DNA from: Halobacteriales archaeon QS_5_70_15
GTDB lineage: Archaea > Halobacteriota > Halobacteria > Halobacteriales > Haloarculaceae
Assembly: GCA_003022005.1 (NCBI GenBank)
Contig: PXRQ01000058.1
Coordinates: forward strand, 1 to 38,097
Length of the DNA stretch: 38,097 nt
Direction of reading: 5' to 3'
A program made the translations under genes and the position numbers. This document shows, piece after piece, positions 8,914 through 16,831 of this stretch (its first letter is position 1; each line of letters starts with the position of its first letter). The notes under the pieces are model-generated. The model was not told the origin of the DNA. It searched no databases and was given only the letters and a program-made list of their open reading frames with translations.

Positions 8914-8972
8914 CGTACGGTCGTGCGCAACGATGTACTGTCGATCACCCTACGGGCTCGGGTATCGCCGAG
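8914..8972. repeat. Truncated palindromic element, reverse orientation
   Basis: GTACGGTCGTGCGCAACGATG followed by TAC, a variable base and CGATCACCC matches the reverse complement of copy C. It retains one terminal repeat and part of the core, then decays near a CGGGTATCGCCG stretch. It lies just beyond the 3' end of the HalX response regulator, in keeping with the 3'-end location of the other copies. Confidence 0.65.
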
Positions 8973-8992
8973 GAAAGCTACGCGCGAGCGCA

Positions 8993-9512
8993 TCAGCCGA
9001 CGCCGGCCATCACGTCCCGCCGTATGTTACCGACCTCCGCTTCGAGTTCGGCGATGCGGTCCTCGAGCTCCTGGAACCGCTCGTCCGCGGCCAGCTCCGC
9101 CGCCGACTTCTCCTCCCGGAGGACGTTGCGCAGGACGCGCAGCGAGGAGAGCCGGATGTACAGCGCGTCGCGTCCGGCGGAGTTCCTCGCGGTCGATGGG
9201 CTTGGTCAGGTAGTCGTCGAACCCCAGTTCGAGGATGTCGAAGCCGGGGTTGACCGCCGTGACCATCGACACCCGGCAGTCCATCCCCCGGTCGCGGAGC
9301 GTCACCAGTACCTCGTCGCCCGGGATGTCGGGCAGGCGGCGGTCGAGGAGGACCACGTCGATGCCGTCGTGCAGTTCGTCCAGGGCGTCCCGGCCGCTGT
9401 ACACCGTCCGCGTGTAGTAGTCGTCCTGCAGCCACGTGGCGTAGAGGTCGGCGAGGTCCCGGTCGTCGTCGACGATCAGCACCGAGGGACGTGGACGGGC
9501 CTCGAATCGCAT
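8993..9512 (-). CDS. HalX-type response regulator, frameshifted
   Basis: This is a receiver domain followed by a HalX-like helical domain, a haloarchaeal two-component output protein. From ATG 9512 (in-frame GTG at 9533) the receiver shows the acidic pocket VDDD, phosphoacceptor D57 (VVLLDRRLP), the T/A strand and K104 (LTKPID). After DREELR (about 9175) the reading frame turns into an Arg/Pro-rich tail. A neighbouring frame continues sensibly as DALYIRLSSLRVLRNVLREEK, AELAADERFQELEDRIAELEAEV and ends at TGA 8993-8995, a coiled-coil-like HalX end. I annotate the combined product. A TATA box (TATATTAAT, about 9589-9597 on the minus strand) leaves a leader of about 50 nt. No histidine kinase gene is adjacent. 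Confidence 0.75.
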
Positions 9513-9587
9513 CTCTGGATCGGGAAAGGACACCCCCGACCGTAGTTCCTCGACAGCGTTCTCCGGCTCGGAAAACCAACCGGTAGA

Positions 9588-9598
9588 TTAATATACGG
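9588..9598 (-). promoter_or_regulatory. TATA box of the HalX regulator gene
   Basis: Read on the minus strand this is CGTATATTAAT, a good haloarchaeal TATA box in an otherwise GC-rich context. It is about 75 nt above ATG 9512, so transcription would start with a short leader. Confidence 0.5.
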
Positions 9599-9691
9599 TA
9601 TCCGATGCTTCGTTGCACGAGGTCGGATCCCGACCCGAACGCCCGACGCGGCCCGCGGGCGAAGTGTCGGCGTCCGGACCTCCGTCCCCGG

Positions 9692-10822
9692 CTACACCCG
9701 GTTCACGTCGAAGGCCCCGACGTTCCGCTCGGTCCCGCCCTCGGCGGCGAACTCCGCGAGCAGTTCGCCCGTGGCGCTCGCGAACTTGAACCCGTGACCC
9801 GAGAAGCCGGCGCCGACGGTGACCGCGTCGTAGCCGTCGGGGCGGCCGAGCAGGAAGTGCTCGTCGCCGCTCATCGACCAGATGCAGGTCGTCAGCCCGA
9901 CCGTGGGCCCCGCCCCGCTCGGGAAGTACCGCTCGGCGAACCGCCGGTGTAGCTCCTCCTCGGCCCGCGTGGGCTCGCGGTCCATCGCGTCGGGGTCGAC
10001 GACGGGCGTCGGGTCGCTCACGCCGAACTTGAACCCGGGGACGTCGTGCCGGGGGAAGCCGTAGCCCCCGTCGTCCTCGTCCCGGAGGACGAACACCGGG
10101 AACCGGTCGGGGGGGAACCGCTCGGGCCGCTTTGGCTGGAGCCAGGCCATCACCGCCCTCACGGGGACCGTCTCGGCCGCGAGTCCCGGGAGCATCTCGC
10201 GGGTCCACGGGCCGGCGGTCACGACCAGTTCGTCGGCGGCGTACCGGCCCTTGTCCGTCCGGACCCGGACGCCGTCGGTCGTCTCCGACCAGTCGAGCAC
10301 CCGCTCGCGTCCCCGGACCGTCGCGCCGGCGTCGTGGGCGGCCTCGACGTGGGCGACCGTGCACTGCTCGCAGGCGAGAAAGCCCCCGTCGGGCTGATAG
10401 ACCGCATCGAACCGCTCGGGGAGATCGTAGCCCGGGAAGCGGTCGTTCACCGCCGCGGCGGAGAGCTCCTCGTGGGGGATGTCGTGTGCGTCACAGACCT
10501 CGCGGGCGGCATCGACCACCTCGGTCTCCGGCGGCCCGGTGTGGACCGACCCGGTCACGTGGAGGAGGTCGCGGCCCGTCCGGTCCTCGAGATCCCGCCA
10601 CAGGTCGTAGGCCCGTTCGACCAGCGGGACGTAGGCGCTCCCCCGGTCCTCGTGCTGGACTCGCCGGATGATGCGCGTGCTCCCGTGGGAGGACCCCCGC
10701 GTGTGGGGGATATCGAACCGTTCGATGCCGAGGACCTCCAGGCCGCGGTCGGCGAGGTGGTAGGTCGCCGCGCTTCCGACCCCGCCCACCCCGATCACGA
10801 TGGCGTCGTATCGGTCGGTCAC
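9692..10822 (-). CDS. FAD-dependent sarcosine oxidase-like (MSOX/MTOX) amine oxidase
   Basis: This 376-aa flavoenzyme of the monomeric sarcosine/N-methyltryptophan oxidase family oxidises N-methyl amino acids to the amine acid plus formaldehyde. The N-terminal dinucleotide fold is VIGVGGVGSAATYHLADRG followed by Glu (LGIERFD), then the family's RGSSHGSTRIIR. CIWSMSGDEHFLLGRP aligns with the segment bearing the Cys that covalently holds FAD in MSOX (CMYTxTPDEHF). A C-terminal GAGFSGHGFKFA completes the fold. I start it at GTG 10822, about 26 nt below an AGCTATACGG TATA box (leaderless); the frame is open further upstream but that part is unlike the family. It is divergent from cheY and is probably catabolic for glycine betaine/sarcosine breakdown. 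Confidence 0.9.
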   Translation of the reverse strand: MTDRYDAIVIGVGGVGSAATYHLADRGLEVLGIERFDIPHTRGSSHGSTRIIRRVQHEDRGSAYVPLVERAYDLWRDLEDRTGRDLLHVTGSVHTGPPETEVVDAAREVCDAHDIPHEELSAAAVNDRFPGYDLPERFDAVYQPDGGFLACEQCTVAHVEAAHDAGATVRGRERVLDWSETTDGVRVRTDKGRYAADELVVTAGPWTREMLPGLAAETVPVRAVMAWLQPKRPERFPPDRFPVFVLRDEDDGGYGFPRHDVPGFKFGVSDPTPVVDPDAMDREPTRAEEELHRRFAERYFPSGAGPTVGLTTCIWSMSGDEHFLLGRPDGYDAVTVGAGFSGHGFKFASATGELLAEFAAEGGTERNVGAFDVNRV

Positions 10823-11137
10823 GTCCGCTCGCAAGAGGGGGCAGGCCGTATAGCTTCGGTCCCCGCCCGGCCGCGAACGCTCCGACGACGTCGGGCCCTG
10901 TTCCGGGCCGATGGCCACGCTCCCCGGCGGCCGTTCCCCGACCGGTTCCCGCGTTCCACTCCCGTTCGAGAACGGTCCGACCGCACCGCTCGCGCGGCGG
11001 TCCGCCGGCAGTTCGCCGGCAGTTCGCCGACGGCACACTCGATCCGGGGCCGCCGTCGGCGGCGACTGTTTCAGAATCCACTGGGGTTCGATTTTATATT
11101 AGTGGAACGGGAAGCCTCGCGCCACTGGTAGGGGAGT
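10823..11137. promoter_or_regulatory. Divergent promoter region between the oxidase and cheY
   Basis: About 315 bp without a gene. It contains the oxidase TATA box (minus strand, 10847-10856) and the cheY TATA box (TTTTATATTAG, 11092-11102). Between them are an 11-bp tandem repeat (CGCCGGCAGTT at 11003-11013 and 11014-11024) and otherwise GC-rich sequence. The predicted cheY mRNA starts about 10 nt before the ATG, with GGGGAG immediately upstream as a possible ribosome-binding site. Confidence 0.6.
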
Positions 11138-11520
11138 ATGTCAATCGGGATCCTCATCGTCGACGACTCGGATTTCATGCGCCAGCGCGTGAAGGGCGCG
11201 CTCGAGGACGGCGAGTATGAGATCGTGGCCGAGGCACCGAACGGGGCGTGGGCAGTGCAGCGGTACAAGGAGCACCACGACGAGATCGACGTCGTTCTCA
11301 TGGACATCGTGATGCGGAAGGCGAACGGGCTGAAGTCGACCGCGGCGGTCAAGCGACTCGACGAGGACGCCCGGGTCGTCATGTGTACGAGCGTCGGCCA
11401 GCGCAAGACGGCCAGCGCAAGAAGATCGAACTGGCAGCGCGGGCGGGCGCTGACGCGTACGTCACGAAACCGTTCGACGACGGGGATCTGATCGACGCGA
11501 TAGAGAGCACGCGGCAATGA
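11138..11520 (+). pseudogene. cheY: CheY response regulator interrupted by a 14-bp tandem duplication
   Basis: CheY carries phosphoryl signals from CheA to the archaellum switch. The protein begins MSIGILIVDDSDFMRQRVKGALE; the phosphoacceptor is the Asp in VVLMDIVM, and MCTSVGQR precedes the break. At 11396-11421 the 12-mer GGCCAGCGCAAG is present twice with a 14-bp period, which throws the frame into an Arg/Thr-rich tail stopping at 11491. Removing one unit restores SVGQRKKIELAARAGADAYVTKPFDDGDLIDAIESTRQ with the conserved KPF lysine and a stop at 11520. The receiver also has MRKANG where MPKxNG is usual (Pro to Arg). It heads the che cluster, and its restored stop overlaps an ATG (ATGA). 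As read, the protein is truncated. Confidence 0.85.
11396..11423. repeat. 14-bp tandem duplication inside cheY
   Basis: GGCCAGCGCAAGAC is followed by GGCCAGCGCAAGAA. Two units of 14 bp (11396-11409 and 11410-11423) change the frame; a single unit gives the family-typical reading. Such a short perfect duplication can be lost by slippage or recombination. Confidence 0.85.
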
Positions 11521-11574
11521 CCACGGCAGTAGCGAGCCGCGACGGACGGCACCGGCCGATCCGGGGGGATGGGC

Positions 11575-14091
11575 ATGGACCGCCCTGACGAGGAGTTCCT
11601 CCAGGAGGCCCGTTCGAACCTCCAGGAACTCACGGACGGCCTGCTGGCGGTCGAGGGGGGCGGCGACGCCGAGACGGTCGACGAGCTGTTTCGCACGGCC
11701 CACTCGCTCAAGGGCGCGTGTCGGACCGTCGGGCTCGGTGACGCGGGGCAGCTCGCGCACTCCCTGGAGGACGTACTCGACGCCCTCCGTCGCGGCGAGG
11801 TCGAGGCGACGGCGGAGCTGATCGACGAGACGCTCGCGGCCGTCGACGACTTGGAGACGCGCTCGACACGCCCGAAACGGAGGCCGGGACGGCTGCCGAG
11901 TCGGCCCCCGGCGACGGCGCGACCGGCGGCACGGCGCCGTCGATCGACGACGGGGAGCTGAGCGACGACGTCCTCACGGCCCTGGAGGACGCGGACGAGT
12001 TCGACGACATCGACGCGCTCGTCGCCGAGATGGACGACCCCGACGACGAGTCGCTCCAGGGATGGGGCGTGCTCGACGGGGACGGACCGGTCGATGCCCC
12101 GGACGACGCCGCGTCCGAGCCCGGGCCCGGGGAGACGCCCGACGACCCGGCGGCGTTCTTCCAGTCGGTCAAGCGGGACGTCGACGGGGAGCCGACCGAC
12201 GTCGGGGACCTCCAGCGGGACATCGAGGCGGTCGAGTTCGGCGAGTTCGACGGGGACGACGACGTCACCATCGACGAACTCCTCGAACTGGATCCGGCGG
12301 AGGACGCCGAGGAGGCCGGCGTCCCCGACCCGGCGGACACCTCCCCCGAAGCGCCGACCGGGGAGCCCGACGACCCGGGGAGCGAGGGGCCGAGCGGGGG
12401 CATCGACGGAGCCGTGGCAGAGGCCGAGCAGGGCGGGTTCGAGTTCGGCGCGAACCGGACGACCGACGGGAGCGACGAGCAGCCGTCGGACGGGGCCGCG
12501 GACCGGTGGGTGTGTCGATACGAGCGCAGACACGGACGCGCACGCAGCGTCCGGGACGGGCGCGACGGAACCCCCGGGTACGGACGCGACGGAAGGACCG
12601 GGGACGGGCGCGACGGAGGAGCCGGGGGACGAGGTTCCCGACCCGGATTCGATGCCCGACGTGGATCTGGACCTGTCGGAAGGGACCCTCGAGGCCGGAT
12701 CGTCGGCCGGGAGCGGGATGGACGTCGATCTGGACGAGGAGATGGTCGCGTTCGAGTCCCGGTTCGAGGGGGCCATCGAGCGGTCGACGGGCGGGACGGG
12801 GAGCGGGGTCGACGCCGAGGAGGAAACCGACGACGGGACGAGCGACGTCTTCCAGGCGGCGGCGACGACCATCGGCGAGAGCCGCCTGGACGCGGACGCC
12901 TTCGGCGGGACCGAGAGCCGGACTGACGCCGACGCGGGCGCGTCCGACGGGCTCCCGCCCCTGACCGTGACCGTCGAGACGGCCGAGCGGCTGATGGCCA
13001 TCGCCGAGGAACTGTCCTTCGTCCGCCACCGCGTGGAGAACGAACTCGGGGAGGAGGCGCCGGACCTCCAGCGCCTCGCCGCCGAGTACCGGCGCACGGT
13101 GACGGACGTCCGCCTGATGCCGCTCGAGACGGCCATCGAGGACATCCCACGGACGGTCCGTGACCTGGTTCGCTCGCAGGACAAGGAGGTCGACCTCGTG
13201 GTCGAGGACGTCGACGTCAGGCTGGACCGGAGCGTCATCGACCGGCTGCGGGACCCGCTCGTCCACCTCGCGCGCAACGCCGTTGACCACGGCATCGAAC
13301 CGCCGGCGGAGCGGGTGGCGGCGGGGAAGCCGCCGGAGGGCCGGATCGAACTGCGGACCGAACGGGTCGGCGACGAGGTCGTCATCGAGATCTCCGACGA
13401 CGGGCGGGGGATCGACCCCGACCGGGTCCGCGAGTCGGCGGTCGAACGGGGGGTCCTCGCGCCGGAGGCGGCCGACGACCTGACCGACGAGGGGGCGTAC
13501 GACCTGCTGTTCGAGGCCGGCGTCTCGACGGCCGACGAGGTGACGGACGTGAGCGGCCGCGGCGTCGGCATGGACGTGGTGGGCCACCGGATCGACGCGC
13601 TCGACGGCCGCGTCGAGGTGGGGAGCGATCGGGCTCGCGGGACGACCGTCCGGCTCGTCGTACCCGTCTCGATCGCGCTCACGGACGTCGTGTTCGTCCG
13701 GACCGGCGACGAGCGGTTCGGCGTGCCGATGGCCGGCGTCGAGGGGGTCACGGAGGCACCCGACGACCTCGAACACCGCGGGTTCGTCAGGCCCGCGGAC
13801 GTCCCCTCGACCGCCACGCTCGGGGAGATCGACCCCGGAGACGACGTCCCGTTCGTCCACCTCCGCGAGGCGCTCGGCGTCGGGAGCGGGCGGGACCCCG
13901 ACCGGGCGAGGATCCTCTGGATCCGCGACGGGACCGACCTGTTCGCCGTGGGCTGTGACCGGGTCGTCGGCTCCCGGGAGGTCGTCATCCGCCCGTACGA
14001 GGACCTGCTCAGGGACGTCCCGGGGGTCCAGGGCGCGACGACCCGGTCCGACGGGCGACCGGTGAACCTGATCGACGTAGGGTCGCTGTGA
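11575..14091 (+). pseudogene. cheA: CheA histidine kinase with two opposite frameshifts
   Basis: CheA autophosphorylates under transducer control and passes phosphate to CheY/CheB. From ATG 11575 (GGGGGG upstream) the P1 domain has the phosphoacceptor His in AHSLKGACRTVG (H43). Near 11855 one base appears missing (DDLEDALDTPE becomes DDLETRSTR) and the open frame stops at TGA 11959. The true protein continues in the next frame through an acidic linker to about 12505, where a compensating shift returns it to the original frame. There follow GTxATExP repeats, the P3 dimerisation helices (TVETAERLMAIAEELSFVRHRV), the P4 kinase motifs (N box HLARNAVDHGIE, G1 DDGRGID, G2 GRGVGMDVV) and the P5 CheW-like domain to the stop. 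Restored length is about 838 aa. As sequenced no full CheA is made, unless these are sequence errors. Confidence 0.85.
12553..12624 (+). repeat. Three 24-bp repeats in the CheA linker
   Basis: Three in-frame units (12553-12576, 12577-12600, 12601-12624) encode GTGATEPP, GTDATEGP and GTGATEEP. They lie in the disordered acidic linker between P1 and P3 and probably arose by slippage. They sit just after the second cheA frameshift. Confidence 0.75.
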
Positions 14092-14147
14092 TGACCGGGA
14101 ACGCGCCCGACGGAACGGCTGGAGGGGGACAGGAGGTGGTCCCGTGA
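14091..14147 (+). other. Micro-ORF (18 codons) bridging cheA and cheC
   Basis: ATG 14091 overlaps the cheA stop (TGATG), and an in-frame GTG lies at 14088. The frame runs to a TGA at 14145-14147 that overlaps the cheC GTG start (GTGA). The peptide would be Gly-rich (MTGNAPDGTAGGGQEVVP), with no known domain. I infer a role in translational coupling rather than a functional peptide. Confidence 0.4.
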
Positions 14148-15430
14148 AGCTCGACGTGGACGCGCTGGGGACGTTCTACGAGATGGCCCAGGAGGGGGCG
14201 GGGCTGGCGACGAGCCGCCTGACCGCGATGACCGGGCTCCCGGCCAGGGTCGGCGTCACGCACGTCAACTTCGCGAGAGAAGCGAGCGTCCGGCGGGACC
14301 TCGACGACGGGGTCGAGCGCTCGGGCGTCCGCGTGAGCCTGTCCGAGGGCGTCGCCGGGACCTCGATACTGCTGTTCGACGAGGAGAGCGCCCGGACCGT
14401 CGCCGAGACCGTGACGGCGGGGACGCCGGCCGCCGATCCGGAGGCGGCCCGCGAGAGCGCCGTCACGGAGGTCGGCCAGATCATGAACAACGGGTACGTC
14501 GACGGCTGGGCGAACGTGCTCGGCACGACGATCGACGTCTCCCCGCCGACCTACGTCGAGGGGAGCGATCCCGGGGCGTTCCTCGCGGCGTCGTCGCCCG
14601 CCCCCGGCGAGGCGGAACTGGCCATCGTCTTCCGGAACGCCGCCGAGACGGTCGAGCGCGAGGTGACGTTCCGCCACTACCTGCTGCCCGACCGGGACAC
14701 GGTCGAGCGGCTGTTCCAGCGACGGGGGAGCGACCGGTCCATCGAACTCGAGAAGCTCGCCGGGTTCGACCGGATCGCACACAGGGGTGCCGAGGCGGCC
14801 GCGGACAGCCTCTCGACGATGACCGGGATCGACGCGAGCGTGGACATCCGCCGGATCAACTTCGTCTCGCTCGACGCCATCCCGAACCAGGTCTCGACCG
14901 AGCCGCAGGTCAGCGTCGCGTTCAGCTTCAGCGGCATGCCGAGCGGCTACCTCCTGATCCTCTTGGACGAGCGCTCCGCGCGGGCGCTCGTCGGGGCCGC
15001 TCTCGACGCCCCGCCCGCCGAGACGTTCGGCGCGTTCGAGCGGGACACGGTCCAGGAGCTCGCCAACGTCATGGCCAGCGGGATGCTCGACGGCTGGGCG
15101 AACCTGCTCGAGACGCGCATCGACCACTCGACGCCGGCCTACGCCCACGAGATGGGCGCGGCGGCCGTCGACACGCTCGTCGTGGGGCTCGGCGGGCGCC
15201 AGGAGTTCGCGTTCGTCTTCGACACGCAGATCCGGGCGGTCGACACGGAGCTCGACGTCGACGTCTTCGTCATCCCGGACGAGGCGGACCTGAAGGATGC
15301 GCTGGCGTCGTTCGAACTCGACGCCGTCGAGCGGACGTCGCCGACCGCGTCGACGGAGCTCCCGGCCGACTCGGGGACCGACGGTGCCGACCCCGACGAG
15401 TTCGACTGGATCGACGAGGTGGAGGACTGA
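14144..15430 (+). CDS. cheC: CheC-like protein with two CheC domains
   Basis: This 428-aa protein holds two tandem CheC domains (about residues 5-190 and 205-395). CheC proteins dephosphorylate CheY-P and bind CheD. The active helix normally carries E-x-x-N. In the first half I see ESAVTEVGQIMNNGYVDGWAN (E-V-G-Q, so Asn is replaced by Gln), and in the second DTVQELANVMASGMLDGWAN (E-L-A-N, canonical). Both halves also share an ARxGVTHVNFA / ASVDIRRINFV strand and a ...ILLFDEESARTV / LILLDERSARALV strand, so they arose by duplication. The GTG 14144 start has GGAGG about 10 nt upstream. The C-terminal tail is acidic and ends in DEFDWIDEVED. The TGA overlaps a palindromic repeat. Confidence 0.85.
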   Translation: MKLDVDALGTFYEMAQEGAGLATSRLTAMTGLPARVGVTHVNFAREASVRRDLDDGVERSGVRVSLSEGVAGTSILLFDEESARTVAETVTAGTPAADPEAARESAVTEVGQIMNNGYVDGWANVLGTTIDVSPPTYVEGSDPGAFLAASSPAPGEAELAIVFRNAAETVEREVTFRHYLLPDRDTVERLFQRRGSDRSIELEKLAGFDRIAHRGAEAAADSLSTMTGIDASVDIRRINFVSLDAIPNQVSTEPQVSVAFSFSGMPSGYLLILLDERSARALVGAALDAPPAETFGAFERDTVQELANVMASGMLDGWANLLETRIDHSTPAYAHEMGAAAVDTLVVGLGGRQEFAFVFDTQIRAVDTELDVDVFVIPDEADLKDALASFELDAVERTSPTASTELPADSGTDGADPDEFDWIDEVED

Positions 15431-15508
15431 TACGACCGTGCGTAACAGTTTACCGGCGCACCCCGCTGGCGTCGGTGATCGCCCGCAAGGGACGACGCAC
15501 GGTCGTGC
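15430..15508. repeat. Palindromic intergenic element, copy B (inverted, compensatory ends)
   Basis: It begins at the A of the cheC TGA (ATACGACCGTGCGTAAC) and runs to ACGCACGGTCGTGC. Relative to copies A and C it lies in the opposite orientation. Both arms carry changes (ACC in place of GTC at the start, GGT in place of GAC at the end), yet they still pair over 12 bp. Maintained pairing suggests that the hairpin matters. Confidence 0.75.
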
Positions 15509-15549
15509 GAGGACGGACACGAACACGAGATCCTCGTCCGTCCTAACTA

Positions 15550-15558
15550 CTTTATTAG
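15550..15558 (+). promoter_or_regulatory. Promoter of the H-NOX genes
   Basis: CTTTATTAG in an AT-rich pocket (15540-15580) is a good haloarchaeal TATA box. It would start transcription near 15580, leaving a leader of about 105 nt before the first H-NOX gene. A 42-codon frame from ATG 15579 (within that leader) overlaps the H-NOX start; I see no family in it. The H-NOX/htr genes could therefore be transcribed independently of cheYAC. Confidence 0.6.
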
Positions 15559-15687
15559 GCAAGTAAGAATTCGAAATATGGGCCGGTCCGTCGGACGTAG
15601 CTACGATACCGTGGTTCGAGGGCAGCGGGTGGCGGGTGGAGCGGGAACCGTCGCGCCGGGGAACGACCAACGGGAGGGGGGTGAGCC

Positions 15688-16239
15688 GTGCACGGCATCG
15701 TACTGAAAGGGCTGAAGGACTTCGTGGTCTCGGAGTACGACCGCGAGGCCTGGGGAACCATCCAGCGACGGGCCGGCATCGGCGAGAAGGTGTACGTTCC
15801 CCTCACCGAGTACGACGACGCGGACGTGCTGGCGCTCGTGGAGGCGGCCTCCGGGGCGACCGGGGCCGACGTCCCGAGCCTGCTGGACGAGTTCGGTCGG
15901 TTCCTGGTCCCGCCGCTCGTCGAGACCTACGGGGTCCACGTCGACGAGGACTGGACCGGGCTCGAGCTGCTGGCGAACGTCGAGACGTACATCCACACCG
16001 CGCTCCGGGCGAAGGAGCTCTCCTCGTACACGCCGCCGAACCTGCACGCCGAGTGGGACGAGGACGACCGGGTCCGCATCACCTACGGCTCCGAGCGGGA
16101 GCTGTGCGCGCTCGCCAAAGGGCTGATCCGCGGGGTCGGCGACCACTACGACGAGGCGCTCTCGGTCCGGGAGCCGGCCTGCATGCTCGACGGCGACGAG
16201 CGCTGCGAGATCCTCGTCACCCGGACCGATGAGGGGTGA
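15688..16239 (+). CDS. H-NOX haem-NO-binding sensor 1
   Basis: This 183-aa stand-alone H-NOX (HNOB) domain is a cytosolic haem sensor for NO or O2, related to the haem domain of soluble guanylate cyclase. Features: family start MHGIVLKGLKDFV; proximal haem ligand H103 (VETYIHTALR); PPNL at 116-119 (the conserved haem-distorting Pro region); and Y133-S135-R137 (YGSER), the YxSxR clamp for the haem propionates. The position of the distal Tyr of O2-binding members (Y140 in Thermoanaerobacter) is L142, which predicts an NO-selective pocket. Cys140, Cys165 and Cys173 have the spacing of the structural zinc-site cysteines of some bacterial H-NOX proteins. The start is GTG 15688 with GGGAGGGGGG upstream. 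Its stop overlaps a GTG in frame with the next gene. Its partner is inferred to be the adjacent Htr. Confidence 0.88.
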   Translation: MHGIVLKGLKDFVVSEYDREAWGTIQRRAGIGEKVYVPLTEYDDADVLALVEAASGATGADVPSLLDEFGRFLVPPLVETYGVHVDEDWTGLELLANVETYIHTALRAKELSSYTPPNLHAEWDEDDRVRITYGSERELCALAKGLIRGVGDHYDEALSVREPACMLDGDERCEILVTRTDEG

Positions 16240-16250
16240 CCGGGTCGACG

Positions 16251-16787
16251 ATGCACGGCATCCTGTTCAAGTCGCTGAAGGACTTCGTCGTCGAGCGTCA
16301 CGACCGCGAGGCGTGGGACGGGGCCCTGGACTCGGCGGGGCTGACGGGGAAGGTCTACCTCCCGATCGACACGTACGACGACGCCGAGCTCCGGCGGCTC
16401 GTCGAGGCCGTCTCGGACCGGACCGGCGGGCCGGTGGGGGAACTGCAGGAGGCCTTCGGCCGATACGCGGGCGGCCGCCTGTTGGAGACGTACGGGAACG
16501 TCGCCTCCGAGGAGGGGGGCGCGCTCGAACTCATCGCGAACACGGAGACGCGGATCCACTCCGTCCTGCGGGCGCGTGATCCCGACATCGACCCGCCGAA
16601 CCTGACCTGCCGACGCGACGGCGACGCGGTCAGGGTGGAGTACCGCTCGGAGAGGGACCTCTGTTCGGTGGCGAAGGGGATCGCCCGCGGGGTCGGCGAC
16701 CACTACGACGAACCGGTCGCCGTTACCGAGTCCGCCTGCATGCGGGACGGGGACGAGCACTGCGAGCTCGTGGTCCGCACGGAGTGA
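16251..16787 (+). CDS. H-NOX haem-NO-binding sensor 2
   Basis: This 178-aa paralogue of the preceding gene has the same architecture: [13 protein letters not shown], proximal H103 (ETRIHSVLR), PPNL, and Y131-S133-R135 (YRSER). The distal Tyr position is V140, again nonpolar, and the three cysteines keep the same spacing (C138, C163, C171). I start at ATG 16251 because MHGI is the invariant family N-terminus; an in-frame GTG at 16236 overlaps the previous stop (GTGA) and would add MTGST. The two copies differ markedly in sequence, so the duplication is old and they may differ in ligand affinity or partner. The stop overlaps GTG 16784 in the htr frame. Confidence 0.88.
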   Translation: MHGILFKSLKDFVVERHDREAWDGALDSAGLTGKVYLPIDTYDDAELRRLVEAVSDRTGGPVGELQEAFGRYAGGRLLETYGNVASEEGGALELIANTETRIHSVLRARDPDIDPPNLTCRRDGDAVRVEYRSERDLCSVAKGIARGVGDHYDEPVAVTESACMRDGDEHCELVVRTE

Positions 16788-16800
16788 AATCGGCTGAAGA

Positions 16801-16809
16801 TTTAATAAC
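16801..16809 (+). promoter_or_regulatory. Internal TATA box for htr
   Basis: TTTAATAAC immediately follows the second H-NOX stop and lies about 27 nt above ATG 16832, the ideal distance for a leaderless mRNA. It suggests that the transducer can be expressed on its own as well as by read-through. Confidence 0.6.
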
Positions 16810-16831
16810 AGATGAGCGGAATCCGGATCAA

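Noticed and set aside
7408..9213. 601-codon plus-strand frame
   Set aside because: It is antisense to the nuclease-fold gene, whose catalytic motifs and Tat signal are clear.
11379..13988. 869-codon minus-strand frame over cheY and cheA
   Set aside because: It is Ser/Arg/Thr-rich mirror sequence of cheA with no domain; the plus strand holds all CheA motifs.
15579..15707. 42-codon frame below the H-NOX promoter
   Set aside because: It is correctly spaced from a TATA box, but the peptide has no recognisable features and overlaps the H-NOX start; I kept it only as a note.
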